Source of the DNA: Xenorhabdus anantnagensis | GTDB lineage: Bacteria > Pseudomonadota > Gammaproteobacteria > Enterobacterales > Enterobacteriaceae | Reading direction: 5' to 3' | DNA: 64,000 bases | NCBI RefSeq assembly: GCF_028598555.1 | Contig: NZ_JAQRFN010000007.1 | Coordinates: 118,764-182,763, forward strand | Part shown: piece after piece, positions 27,931 through 37,239 of the stretch | How the letters are laid out: each line of letters opens with the position of its first letter | Numbering within the stretch: position 1 is the stretch's first letter | Translations under genes and position numbers: made by a program | The notes under the pieces: model-generated | What the model was told of the DNA's origin: nothing | Seen by the model: the letters and a program-made list of their open reading frames with translations, nothing else | The model's database searches: none

Positions 27931-28864
27931 AGTGCCCCAAAGCCAATATCGAAAAAGGCCTCATTTAAGAAGGTAATATTTAATAAATTTAATGTGTAAG
28001 AAGAGCGATACTTGAGAAGATCATTGAGATTATGGCGCACCAAGTCAGTTTTTCCTAAATAAGCAAATAAGGCCAATAAATTTCTTTTTGCAGTTTTTTG
28101 GCCTTAATCAAATCATATTCCGCATACTTCCTTCATAAAATAATCATTTTAATGATGGTTCGATATTTTATTAATCATGAAAAATATCTGTTTAAGTAAA
28201 TTTCATAAATTAAACAAAAAACGATGAATTTCTTAAACTAAACATCAAAATAATAAACATTATTAACTATAATATAACGAGCCAAATGACCTTTCTAAAC
28301 AGGTTTATTACACCAAATATAATCATATTAACAACACATTACACCAATAACACTTCCAAAAATGCGTAAAAAACCAGTAAAACACTAAAATTTTAATCAT
28401 AATTTCATTTACATGATAAAAATAGATGATTTTTAGTCAATTACGATGCATTATGTAAACGGCTTAGATAAATCATTTACTTTTTTCGCTAAATGCAGTA
28501 AAAATATAAAGTTAGCACACCAAAAAAGAATGTTAGAAGAATAAAAAACTAGGAACTAAACCAAGCCAAATGATTAGTTGCAAAGTTCGATAAGGTTGAC
28601 TTTATGTATGGAATTCTATTTATGAATGTCTCATTCTATGTATCAGAGCCACATAACACGTATCTATAAGTTTCAATTAGTATTTCTATTAAAAACAAGA
28701 CGAATAAAAGAAGAAAAATTTTTCTAGTTGCGGCATTCCAATTAAATAAATTTAATATTTTTCCAATCGCATTCAAAAAATACTAATGGCTTATTGTATT
28801 CGATTGGCTTAAATAATTTGCTATTCACAATTAATCTCTCTGATTTCATAGGAATGATAATTTC
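27931..28864. other. AT-rich region upstream of the recombinase
   Basis: About 930 bases with no gene. It resembles the long silenced leader DNA found upstream of fimB-type genes. I looked for a matching pair of inverted repeats enclosing an invertible segment and did not find a convincing one. Confidence 0.5.
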
Positions 28865-29428
28865 ATGAAGCAACGTAAATTTTTAACCCGATACGAAATA
28901 GACGCAATTTTGGCAGAAACAAAACAAGGACGTCACGCAGAACGGGATTACTGCATGCTATTAATGTGTTTTATTCACGGCTTTAGGGTAAGTGAGCTAT
29001 GTAATTTATGTCTATCTGATCTCGATCTAAATTCAGCGATCATTCATATCAGACGGTTAAAAGGCGGGCTTTCAACCACACACCCTTTAATTCCAGAGGA
29101 AATTGTAGCATTGAAAAAATGGCTAAACATTCGTCAAAAATGGCGGGAAGCCGATTCTCCGTGGGTATTTCTCTCCCAAAAATCCGGCCCTGTTTCACGA
29201 CAACAAGTTTATGCATTATTGAAACGTTATGGGAAGCAGGCATCGGTCAGTGTTTCTCCACATCCACATATGTTAAGGCATGCCTGTGGTTATGCATTGG
29301 CCGATCTTGGTCGTGATACTCGCTTGATTCAAGATTATCTCGGGCACCGTAATATTTCACATACCGTGATTTATACCGCCAGTAATGTGAAACGTTTCTC
29401 CAGAATTTGGGAGTTCCCCTCTAAATAA
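28865..29428 (+). CDS. FimB/FimE-like tyrosine recombinase (orphan)
   Basis: 187 residues, a catalytic-domain-only tyrosine recombinase like FimB, FimE and MrpI, which invert fimbrial promoter segments. Catalytic residues: Arg in HGFRVSELCNL, Lys in RLKGG, HMLRHACGY (H-x2-R), GHRNISHTVIYTA with the attacking Tyr. Length and the start MKQRKFLTRYEIDAIL fit the Fim recombinases rather than phage integrases, which carry an extra DNA-binding arm. No fimbrial genes flank it here; neighbours are a permease and yjiA. Confidence 0.9.
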   Translation: MKQRKFLTRYEIDAILAETKQGRHAERDYCMLLMCFIHGFRVSELCNLCLSDLDLNSAIIHIRRLKGGLSTTHPLIPEEIVALKKWLNIRQKWREADSPWVFLSQKSGPVSRQQVYALLKRYGKQASVSVSPHPHMLRHACGYALADLGRDTRLIQDYLGHRNISHTVIYTASNVKRFSRIWEFPSK

Positions 29429-29780
29429 CTGTGTTATTTTTTCTGCTGTTTTCACTAACATGACCTGTTATCGCAATAATCTCCACAAATTAATTAGTGG
29501 AGATTGCCACTAGATAAAATAAATTATTATTTTTTACGTATAACACTCTCAATTTGTGAATAAGTTTTATTTTTATTGTTTTATATTTGTTAATTCATCA
29601 AGGAATGCTTTACCGAAATTTAAACTTAACAGGTGAATATATAAAATAAGTTTCTATTTAAACTTGTTAAACTTGAGCAGCGAATTTATATAAATGATTT
29701 CACTGCTCAGTAAAGAATAAAAAACAGTCAATGAAATATAACAAGAAAATGATTACTCAGATCATCATCTATAATGCTCA
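29429..29780. other. Intergenic between recombinase and yjiA, with two hairpins
   Basis: No gene. It holds the palindrome at 29478-29505 and an inverted pair TGAGCAG (29674) / CTGCTCA (29703) that may end transcription from one side. Confidence 0.5.
29478..29505. repeat. Perfect inverted repeat just after the recombinase gene
   Basis: Nine-base arms AATCTCCAC / GTGGAGATT around AAATTAATTA. There is no T-run, so it is not a typical terminator; it could be a binding or recombination site. Confidence 0.6.
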
Positions 29781-30743
29781 TTATTTTCCGAGCAGCTCCG
29801 CAAATTTTTCACGGATTTTCTGTTCAGGCAGCTCCATGCCAATGAAAACCAGCACACTTTCGCGTACTTCATCATCACGCCATTCTCTGTCCCAATCTGC
29901 GCTATACAGACGCTGAACTCCCTGAAACAGCAATCGACGAGTCTCCTCTTTGATAGCAAGAATTCCTTTGTAACGCAGCAGGCTATCCGCGAAATTCAGC
30001 AATAGCTCTTCCATCAGGTTAGAAACTTCTGACAGCTCAACGGGATGTGATAAGTTAATGACAATTGACTGGATCGAGTTTTGTTGTTTAGGCATAAATC
30101 GAAATACAGGAGCAGAAACCGTCAGTTTATCATTCAACATAAAGCCTTCGATATCAAACAGTAAGCCTAAATCGGCTTCACCTTGAATGACTTTATGAAT
30201 AGGTGCTCTGGCATTGATTCGTTGCAAACGTTCAACTAAGGCATCGTGTACCGGAGCAACATCTGTTTTCGTTAAAATGATCCTATCTGCGTATCCCACC
30301 TGCGCCTGTGCAATGGAAAAACGATCTAATTGTTGTTCCACATGGACAGCATCCACCAGCGTGATAATGCCATCAAGTAAAAAACGCTGGCACAAAACTT
30401 CATGAGAAAAGAAAGTTTGTGTAATCGGGCCGGGATCAGCCATACCGGTACATTCAATAATCAGTCGATCAAAGTAGATCTGCCCTTTATCCATGCTATC
30501 CAGCAAATCCAATAATGCATCTTCCAACTCATTTGAACGGCTACAACAGATACATCCGTTGCTTAATGTCTTAATCTGAGTTGCTCGATCGCCAATCAAT
30601 TCATTATCAATAGGGACTTCACCAAATTCATTTTCGATGACGGCTATTTTATAACCGTGATTGGCATTGAGGATATGACGCAGCAGCGTCGTTTTACCTG
30701 ATCCCAAAAAACCGGTCAGGATCGTGACTGATATTGGTTGCAT
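29781..30743 (-). CDS. yjiA: CobW/G3E-family GTPase YjiA
   Basis: 320-residue G3E-family GTPase of the COG0523 group, linked to metal homeostasis; YjiA binds Zn and other transition metals. Walker A LTGFLGSGKTT at 9-19, the metal-binding CxCC motif in NGCICCSRSNELED, ECTGMADPGP, and guanine-specificity LTKTD. Close to E. coli YjiA along its length. It is downstream of btsT and yjiX in the same order as in E. coli. Confidence 0.95.
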   Translation of the reverse strand: MQPISVTILTGFLGSGKTTLLRHILNANHGYKIAVIENEFGEVPIDNELIGDRATQIKTLSNGCICCSRSNELEDALLDLLDSMDKGQIYFDRLIIECTGMADPGPITQTFFSHEVLCQRFLLDGIITLVDAVHVEQQLDRFSIAQAQVGYADRIILTKTDVAPVHDALVERLQRINARAPIHKVIQGEADLGLLFDIEGFMLNDKLTVSAPVFRFMPKQQNSIQSIVINLSHPVELSEVSNLMEELLLNFADSLLRYKGILAIKEETRRLLFQGVQRLYSADWDREWRDDEVRESVLVFIGMELPEQKIREKFAELLGK

Positions 30744-30815
30744 TTTCGTTTCCCGATGCTCATTAACTGCTGAATAATTTCTACTGATTTAGCCGCTTTT
30801 CTAATAACAGTTTCT

Positions 30816-31019
30816 CTAACAACAGCGCATACCGCCTTTTCCATCACCACCATAGCGAGCATTCTGGCGTTCGCGAAAAAACTCTTCATAGGTCATATAA
30901 GGTTTATCCGGGTGGTTTTCCTTCATGTGCTGTACATAGGTGTCATAGTCAGGAACTCCCACCAACATACGGGCAGCCTGCCCCAGATATTTGCCTGCCC
31001 GACCAAGATTACCAAACAT
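30816..31019 (-). CDS. yjiX: YbdD/YjiX family small protein
   Basis: 67 residues, [21 protein letters not shown], ending [11 protein letters not shown]. The family (DUF466) is always encoded next to CstA/BtsT carbon-starvation transporters and has no proven role. GGAGGGC lies just upstream, directly behind a strong intrinsic-terminator hairpin. Confidence 0.95.
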   Translation of the reverse strand: MFGNLGRAGKYLGQAARMLVGVPDYDTYVQHMKENHPDKPYMTYEEFFRERQNARYGGDGKGGMRCC

Positions 31020-31036
31020 AAATTGCCCTCCAAAAA

Positions 31037-31073
31037 ATACCCCACATAATACAAAGTTGATTATGTGGGGTAT
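31037..31073 (-). terminator. Strong intrinsic terminator or attenuator between btsT and yjiX
   Basis: Fourteen-base perfect stem ATACCCCACATAAT / ATTATGTGGGGTAT with a 9-base loop, followed on the minus strand by TTTTTT and, at once, by the yjiX ribosome site. It must cut most btsT transcripts before yjiX-yjiA. Confidence 0.9.
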
Positions 31074-31123
31074 AGCAGTTACTGATACAGAATGATTTAG
31101 CTGATATCAGTTTAAGGATCATA

Positions 31124-33277
31124 TCAGTGCGTAGAAGAGACTTTTACTCCACCTTCCGGAACTGGAACATAAGGCGTTTCATTATCGGTACGCTCCGGAT
31201 TTCTGCTGGCTTTTATCGCCGTTTTGATACCATAGATAATGATGCTATACACCACCACCAGGAACAAAAGACTTAAACCTGCATTGGTGTAGTTGTTCAC
31301 AACAATGTGATTCATGTTACTGATTTGCTCAGCAGTCAATTCCGCTCCACCTTCTGCAATCCGCTGCTTATACTCTTTCGCAAGGAAGAAGAAGCCTTCA
31401 AGCCGTGGGTTATCGCTGAATAATTTCAGCCCCAGCGCCCATGTAGTACAAATCAATAACCAAACTGCAGGAATAACCGTTACCCAAATATATTGAGTGC
31501 GTTTCATCTTGATCAGCACAACCGTGCCCAATACCAACGCGACAGCGGCCAACATCTGGTTGGAGATACCAAACAGCGGCCACAGGCTCTTAACACCGCC
31601 CAATGGATCAACCACACCCTGATACAGCAAATAACCCCATAGTCCTACACAACCTGCTGTACCAATGATGCCCGCTATCAGGGAATCTGTTTTTTTCAGG
31701 AATGGAACAAAGTTACCCAAGAGATCCTGCAACATGAAACGACCGGAGCGTGTACCTGCGTCCAGCGCCGTCAGGATGAACAGGGCTTCAAACAGAATAC
31801 CGAAGTGATACCAGAAACCCATATCTGCCGCAGGTATAATCTGATGGAATACGTAGGCAATTCCTACCGCCAAGGTTGGCGCTCCCCCAGCCCGGTTCAG
31901 GACAGATGGTTCACCAATGTCTTTTGCTGTTTGCAGAATTTGATCTGGCGAAATCACAAAGCCCCAAGAGCTTACAGTTGCTGCCGCATGAGTTGTTACT
32001 TCTTTCAAAGAATCCATAATCATCGGTGCTTCGGCAGTACCCAAGTTATGCAGGTCAGGCATGGTAATACCCAACGCTGCCGGAGGGGTATTCATGGCAA
32101 AATACAGGCCCGGCTCAATGATGGATGCGGCCACCAGTGCCATGATCGCCACAAATGATTCCATCAACATCGCACCATAACCAATGAAACGTGCATCTTT
32201 TTCATTTGCCAACAATTTAGGTGTCGTTCCCGAAGAGATCAGGGCATGGAAACCAGACACCGCACCACAAGCAATAGTAATGAACAAGAATGGGAACAAC
32301 GTTCCTTTCCAAACCGGCCCTGTGCCATCAATATACTGTGTGACGGCTGGCATTTTCAGCTCAGGGTTCAGAATGACAATCCCAATCGCAAGACCAACAA
32401 TTACCCCAATCTTCAGGAAAGTTGCCAGATAGTCACGTGGAGCCAAAATAAGCCAAACTGGCAATAATGCAGAGATAAAGGCGTAACCGATCAGCGCATA
32501 AGTGATGGTGGTATCTTTGAAAGTCAGCGCTGGTCCCCAGTAAGGGTCTGCTGCGACAACACCACCAAACCAAATGGCAGCAATCAGCATGAGAATCCCA
32601 ATCACGGAAACTTCACCCACACGACCCGGACGGATATATCGCATGTAGATCCCCATGAAAAGCGCAATCGGCACTGTTGAGCAAACAGTGAATACGCCCC
32701 ACGGGCTTTCTGCCAGTGCTTTCACGACGATTAACGCCAATACCGCCAGAATAATGATCATGATTAAGAAGCAACCAAACAGGGCAATTGTTCCCGGCAC
32801 ACGCCCCATTTCTTCTTTGACTATCTCACCCAGTGATGCCCCATTGCGGCGTGAGGAGATAAACAGCACTATAAAGTCCTGCACTGCCCCGGCAAGTACA
32901 ACCCCTGCCAATAACCACAATGTTCCCGGCAGATAACCAACCTGTGCCGCCAATACCGGCCCTACCAATGGGCCAGCCCCTGCAATGGCGGCAAAGTGGT
33001 GGCCAAACAGGACATTTTTGTTGGTGGGAACATAGTTCAAACCGTCATTATTGACGACCGCAGGCGTTGCTCGCGTAGCATCCAACTTCATCACCTTAGT
33101 GGCGATATAAAGGCTGTAATACCGATAAGCAACCAAGTAAACCGCAACGGAAGCGACGATGATCCACAAAGCACTAATGTGTTCTCCCCGACGCAGCGCA
33201 ACAACCCCAAGGCAGGATGCGCCAATTATCCCCAATATCATCCAGGGGATATGCTTTAAGAATTTATTATTGTTCAT
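31124..33277 (-). CDS. btsT: Pyruvate/H+ symporter BtsT (CstA family)
   Basis: 717-residue inner-membrane transporter of the carbon-starvation CstA family. E. coli BtsT (YjiY) imports pyruvate. Family segments: GHHFAAIAGAGPLVGPVLAAQVGYLPGTLW, ALLPVWLILAPRDYL, CGAVSGFHALISSGTTPK, WYHFGILFEALFILTALDAGTR. Start ATG 33277 (MNNNKFLKHIPW) with AAGGAAG upstream; the frame runs back to 33310 without support. A possible operator, two ACCGCT direct repeats, lies about 215 bases upstream. Confidence 0.93.
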   Translation of the reverse strand: MNNNKFLKHIPWMILGIIGASCLGVVALRRGEHISALWIIVASVAVYLVAYRYYSLYIATKVMKLDATRATPAVVNNDGLNYVPTNKNVLFGHHFAAIAGAGPLVGPVLAAQVGYLPGTLWLLAGVVLAGAVQDFIVLFISSRRNGASLGEIVKEEMGRVPGTIALFGCFLIMIIILAVLALIVVKALAESPWGVFTVCSTVPIALFMGIYMRYIRPGRVGEVSVIGILMLIAAIWFGGVVAADPYWGPALTFKDTTITYALIGYAFISALLPVWLILAPRDYLATFLKIGVIVGLAIGIVILNPELKMPAVTQYIDGTGPVWKGTLFPFLFITIACGAVSGFHALISSGTTPKLLANEKDARFIGYGAMLMESFVAIMALVAASIIEPGLYFAMNTPPAALGITMPDLHNLGTAEAPMIMDSLKEVTTHAAATVSSWGFVISPDQILQTAKDIGEPSVLNRAGGAPTLAVGIAYVFHQIIPAADMGFWYHFGILFEALFILTALDAGTRSGRFMLQDLLGNFVPFLKKTDSLIAGIIGTAGCVGLWGYLLYQGVVDPLGGVKSLWPLFGISNQMLAAVALVLGTVVLIKMKRTQYIWVTVIPAVWLLICTTWALGLKLFSDNPRLEGFFFLAKEYKQRIAEGGAELTAEQISNMNHIVVNNYTNAGLSLLFLVVVYSIIIYGIKTAIKASRNPERTDNETPYVPVPEGGVKVSSTH

Positions 33278-33371
33278 AAAACTTCCTTTCCATAGTAAGA
33301 CGAACAGCAAATCATTATTAAATTTTTACTTTCTACTCCATAAACCGGCTATCTATAGCCGGAAAGAAGTG

Positions 33372-33424
33372 ATACTCATATAAAGGTAATACCCATATAA
33401 AAAAATAATACCCATATAAAGGTA
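33372..33424. repeat. 17-19 bp tandem repeat, three units, upstream of btsT
   Basis: Units ATACTCATATAAAGGTA, ATACCCATATAAAAAAATA and ATACCCATATAAAGGTA follow each other. They lie about 95 bases before the btsT start, where they would alter promoter or leader length. Confidence 0.8.
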
Positions 33425-33490
33425 TGTACTCCTCGTCACACTGCACCATGATATAAAACTCTTTCTGGTAAGACTGGGAAGATCTAGGCC

Positions 33491-33516
33491 AGCGGTTGAA
33501 TACTGCATTAAGCGGT
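33491..33516 (-). promoter_or_regulatory. Candidate BtsR (LytTR-type) operator
   Basis: On the minus strand, ACCGCTTA and ACCGCTGG are directly repeated 20 bases start to start. E. coli btsT is activated by the LytTR regulator BtsR at a pair of ACC(G/A)CTCA-like sites about two helical turns apart, as I recall. No btsSR genes are in this window. Confidence 0.4.
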
Positions 33517-33578
33517 CAAAATCCATCAATCAATGGTTCACACACATAAAACATGCAGCAAATTTTGTGATATCAGTC

Positions 33579-33645
33579 ACTTACCCAATAGATTTCAAAA
33601 TTGCAGTGCAATCAAAAAAGCTACCATTTGAAAGACAAAGGTATA
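33579..33645. repeat. Palindromic interspersed repeat, copy 3
   Basis: TTACCCAATAGATTTCAAAATTGCAG at one end and TTTGAAAGACAAAGGTATA at the other; the most degraded of the four copies. It ends 5 bases from the phosphoethanolamine transferase stop codon. Confidence 0.65.
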
Positions 33646-33649
33646 TTTA

Positions 33650-35241
33650 TCAATCGAAGTTAATGGCATCATCCTGCAATTGATTAAAATCTTTATATTC
33701 GTTACTAAATGAAATCACTGTATGCTGGTTCTGGCACTTTTGATTGGAAAACCAATCACATTTGGATACCAAACGAGATTCCTCAATACCCAACCATGTG
33801 GATAACATAGGCAATAGATTCAGACCGCTGCGGTGAGCATCTATTATATTTTTGTTGGAATGGTTTTTGTCAGAACGGTTTTTGTCAGAATAGTCGTAAC
33901 CAGTGATAATAAAAGGAACTTGATAGTTCTGCTTATTAGCATCGTCATGGGTCAGGTTTTCACTATCGCTGTTCTTATTCACAAATGACAAACCATGATC
34001 CGCAAAGTAGAGCATTGTCCAGTGCAATTGATTTTTGTTGGCAATATTTTCAATATCAGCCAGCAGGCGATCCGTATTGTGGATGCTCTGGAGATAACAT
34101 GAAATATTCTTGGAATGAAAATAGGTGCTGTACTTCTCATCAGTTCTGGCACAAGGTTGTGGATGCGAACCCATTAAGTGAATAACAATCAGCTTTTTCT
34201 TCTGTTCATTCTTCACTAATGCCTTACGAATATAAGGCAATAAATTTTCATCCGGCATATAACTGCGATCATCTGAATTACCTTCTTTTAGAAAAGTATA
34301 ATGATTGGCCTGCTGCCCAATCAGCGCTACAGGAGAATCAAAGCCTCCTTTCATTCCCTGATTAGACAACCAGTAAGTTTCAAATCCCGCTTTTTTCGCC
34401 AGCGAAACAATACTGTTGTTCAATTGAATTTCATTTGCTTCACGAACCGCCAGAGAGTTAGTCAGCGATAGTTGTGTTGACGGTGCCGCAGAAATGTAGT
34501 TGGTTAACACTGTCGCATTCACTTTGTCCAACCAAGGGGTATTTTTATCCGGGAACCCATAGGAATTCATAAAATCTTTTCGGACACTTTCACCAATAAC
34601 CATTATATATGTGTCATATTTTTCTTCTTTCACCACTGGCTGCCAGTCATCCCTATATTGGATAATCTTGGCAAACCGGTTATTTTCTGACATGACTTTC
34701 TGGTAGCTTCGATAGGTATCAGTGAAGAAGCGAATCTCCGGTAAACTGATATTCAAAAGTTCCGAACTATCTTCACAAAACCCGATTTTATATACCCTTT
34801 GGCTGGCGACCAGAAAGCCGAGATGAAAAACAGGGCCAATAATCCCTTTTTACTTTTACCTGATAAGGTGATATTTAGCTTAAACGCAAATATCATCAGA
34901 ACAAAAATGGCTATGACCGTTAAATAAGTTGAAATCGAAAGCCCGCTAATATACTCCGCTGTTTCATTCCTATTTGTATAGATTAATGATCCCACCGCAT
35001 TGACATCTGGATAACCGTAATTGAGGCCAATTGGGGTGTAGAGTATCCCCACCAGAGAGAAAAAAGCGATCAAAAAGATATATACTCGTTTACTTGTTGC
35101 GACCAAAAATAAAAAGAGTGCAAAGGCACTGAAGACATATATCAGTTTTAATTGATACCCCAAACATTTATGTATAAGAAAAATAAGAGAAAAAAGAACA
35201 ATAAAACAAGAGGAATTCTTGTTTTTATAAAACCAAGACAT
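33650..35241 (-). pseudogene. OpgE-like phosphoethanolamine transferase, frameshifted
   Basis: Two consecutive frames add up to one protein of about 530 residues. The first (to 34753) encodes the membrane domain, with five hydrophobic helices and LYTPIGLNYGYPDVNAVGSLIY. The second (from about 34800) has the periplasmic sulfatase-fold domain with catalytic Thr/metal motifs: TYIMVIGESVRKD, ISAAPSTQLSLTNS, FETYWLSNQG, IVIHLMGSHPQPC, YFADHGLSF. Reading back from the second frame gives CEDSSELLNISLPEIRFF, so a one-base indel near the GGGTTTT run around 34785 joins them. Similar to E. coli OpgE, which decorates osmoregulated glucans. Near its C-terminus it carries a 15-bp repeat coding KNxSD units. 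Confidence 0.8.
33849..33893. repeat. 15-bp in-frame tandem repeat in the transferase gene
   Basis: TTTTTGTCAGAACGG-like unit three times; encodes repeats of Lys-Asn-x-Ser-Asp/Asn in the C-terminal part of the phosphoethanolamine transferase, in a loop I would expect to be surface exposed. Confidence 0.85.
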
Positions 35242-35602
35242 AATCACCCTGTCATTTCAAATAGCCGTAGCTAAATTTCTATTTAGTAAATTCATTTTAA
35301 GTAAATTCATTGTGTTTGAACAAAACCCTACCCATAGATTTTGTTCAAAAATCCAACATACAATCATTGTAGCCAAACTTGAGGATGAGGGTAAGTTTAC
35401 CTGATTTCACTAATCAATAATCCGATTGATTTCACAAAGAAAGTTTTTTCTTTTAAAGAGCATTTTGCAAACTATTGCCCGATTTTGACGATTTTGCATT
35501 ATAAAGAAAAAGATTTATTTAATGGCAAAATAAAACCCAATACCGTATAACACAGAATCAGGTTTAGTTATTACACAATTTTATTACGCAATAAATAGTG
35601 AG
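35242..35602. other. Intergenic, no gene seen
   Basis: About 360 AT-rich bases between the transferase remnant and map. It should hold the transferase promoter. Nothing else recognised. Confidence 0.5.
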
Positions 35603-36412
35603 CTATTGGCTGGTTGACAAGTAATGTTCAAAAGCCTCACGTTCTTCATCCCGCAGAGTCAATACTTCAAAACCATCACAAGTTACCAGGATAGTATGCT
35701 CAAACTGAGCCGATAACCGGCGATCTTTAGTCGTTACTGTCCAGCCATCTTTATGCAGCTTAACATCCTTTTTGCCTTGGTTAATCATAGGTTCAATAGT
35801 GAAAGTCATCCCCTCTTCCAAGATGATACCTTCTCCCGCCTTACCGTAATGCAGAACTTGTGGCTCCTCATGCATGCTGCGACCAATGCCATGACCACAA
35901 TATTCACGCACTACTGTGTAATTATTTGCTTCGGCATGCTGCTGTATCGTATGACCGATATCCCCCAGAGTGATTCCCGGCTTAACGATCTTAATCGCCT
36001 TATATAGACACTCTTGAGTCACATTGACCAAACGCTTGGCGTGAGATGGCACATCACCGACACAAAATGTAATGCTGCTATCGCCGTAATATCCCTCTTT
36101 TTTGACGGTGACATCCACATTAACGATATCTCCATTTTTCAACCTCTTTTCCGAAGGCCAACCATGACAAACAACGTGATTTACTGACGTATTGACCGTA
36201 TAAGGAAAACCATATTGCCCTAAGCTGCCCGGTATCGCATCAAGGGTATTGATAATGTAATCATGGCAAAATGAATCAATTTCAAGGGTCGTAATACCTG
36301 GCACGATAATCGAACGAACAGCTTCAAGCACCTGACCAGTCAAGCGCCCCGCTATTTCCATCTTTTTTATTTCGTCCATACCTTTTATCAGTATTCCGTT
36401 GTTTCTCGTCAT
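35603..36412 (-). CDS. map: Type I methionine aminopeptidase, isolated copy
   Basis: Removes the N-terminal Met from nascent proteins. 269 residues. Metal ligands in the expected order: Asp in NVDVTVKKEGYYGDSS (two Asp), His in YCGHGIGRSMHEEP, Glu in FTIEPM, Glu in SAQFEHTI. E. coli map sits beside rpsB; this copy stands alone next to a gene fragment and a transferase remnant, so it is probably a second, divergent copy. Start ATG 36412 gives MTRNNGILIKGMDEIKKMEIAG; the Met at residue 12 is an alternative. Confidence 0.9.
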   Translation of the reverse strand: MTRNNGILIKGMDEIKKMEIAGRLTGQVLEAVRSIIVPGITTLEIDSFCHDYIINTLDAIPGSLGQYGFPYTVNTSVNHVVCHGWPSEKRLKNGDIVNVDVTVKKEGYYGDSSITFCVGDVPSHAKRLVNVTQECLYKAIKIVKPGITLGDIGHTIQQHAEANNYTVVREYCGHGIGRSMHEEPQVLHYGKAGEGIILEEGMTFTIEPMINQGKKDVKLHKDGWTVTTKDRRLSAQFEHTILVTCDGFEVLTLRDEEREAFEHYLSTSQ

Positions 36413-36555
36413 ATTGTTTTTTCTCTTAATTTTAGTTATGTAGGTTCCTTTTTAATAATGCACTTACATTCGTTAACAACTCAAGCCAATGTTTATCTCA
36501 AATTTGTCTAAAAAAGTTCATATTCCAATATAAATCCCTTCATACTATAATTTCA

Positions 36556-36861
36556 GTGGACAAAAACCGTCCTACTTTTCTTACGACTCATCAATTAAAA
36601 ATTTCCTGCCTTGATGGTCAACAAGCCTGTCCGCCAGAAGATTCCGGTGGTACATATGGCTATATTGATCTAATCAATATTATCAACGATCCAAGCCATG
36701 AAGATTATCTGGAAATGTTTAAATGGATTAATGGCAAATCTGATGTTTCCCCCGATAAAATTTTTTCCCCTGAAAAATTCAATATGCTTCCTTCTAACGT
36801 GATATTCATTGATGGAATCTCCAGAGTATATGCGGCTTTGACATCCGCTCAGGGCGATTAG
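36556..36861 (+). pseudogene. pRiA4b ORF-3-like protein, C-terminal fragment
   Basis: 101 codons from a GTG. The signature CPPEDSGGTYGYIDLINIINDPSHEDYLEMFKWINGK matches the C-terminal half of the plasmid pRiA4b ORF-3 family (CPPEDxGGxxGY ... DPxHE ... W). Full members have about 180-200 residues, so the first half is missing; no ribosome site precedes the GTG. Function of the family is unknown. Likely a remnant. Confidence 0.65.
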
Positions 36862-37239
36862 CAAATTAAAGCACGCCCGCCTAATGTCAATATATAAGCT
36901 CTTTTAGGTTGGGGACGATTAACAAACAACAAATTTCAGCCAGTTGAGTTAAAAAAGCATAATGTCACGATGATAAGGATTAAATCGAGCCGCTTCGCAA
37001 TCCTGCTGAATAGTGAAAAAATCTGATACATTCCTGCGAGTATTCCTGCTAACCTAACGACAAAATCTTCCTAATCGAATCCACAGATGAATCACACAGA
37101 TTATCAGTGATAAGATAGCGTTTTCGCCCAGGATGAGGTTCATTAGCATTCCATCCTTAGCTGATTATATTTAGGTTTTGTCATTTAGATGAGTTGACTG
37201 AGCGTCGATGGCACAACTAAGTCAACAGGAATAATAGAA
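36862..37239. other. Intergenic before mutS, no gene seen
   Basis: About 380 bases that should hold the mutS promoter. No repeats or RNA recognised. Confidence 0.5.

Larger units (their letters stand above)
33278..33649. other. Intergenic upstream of btsT
   Basis: Holds, from btsT outwards, a 17-19 bp tandem array, a direct repeat that could bind BtsR, and one copy of the palindromic repeat family. No coding frame. Confidence 0.6.

Noticed and set aside
27931..28864. Invertible promoter segment for the FimB-like recombinase
   Set aside because: I compared the ends of the flanking AT-rich stretches and found no matched inverted repeats of useful length; a computed search is needed to exclude it.
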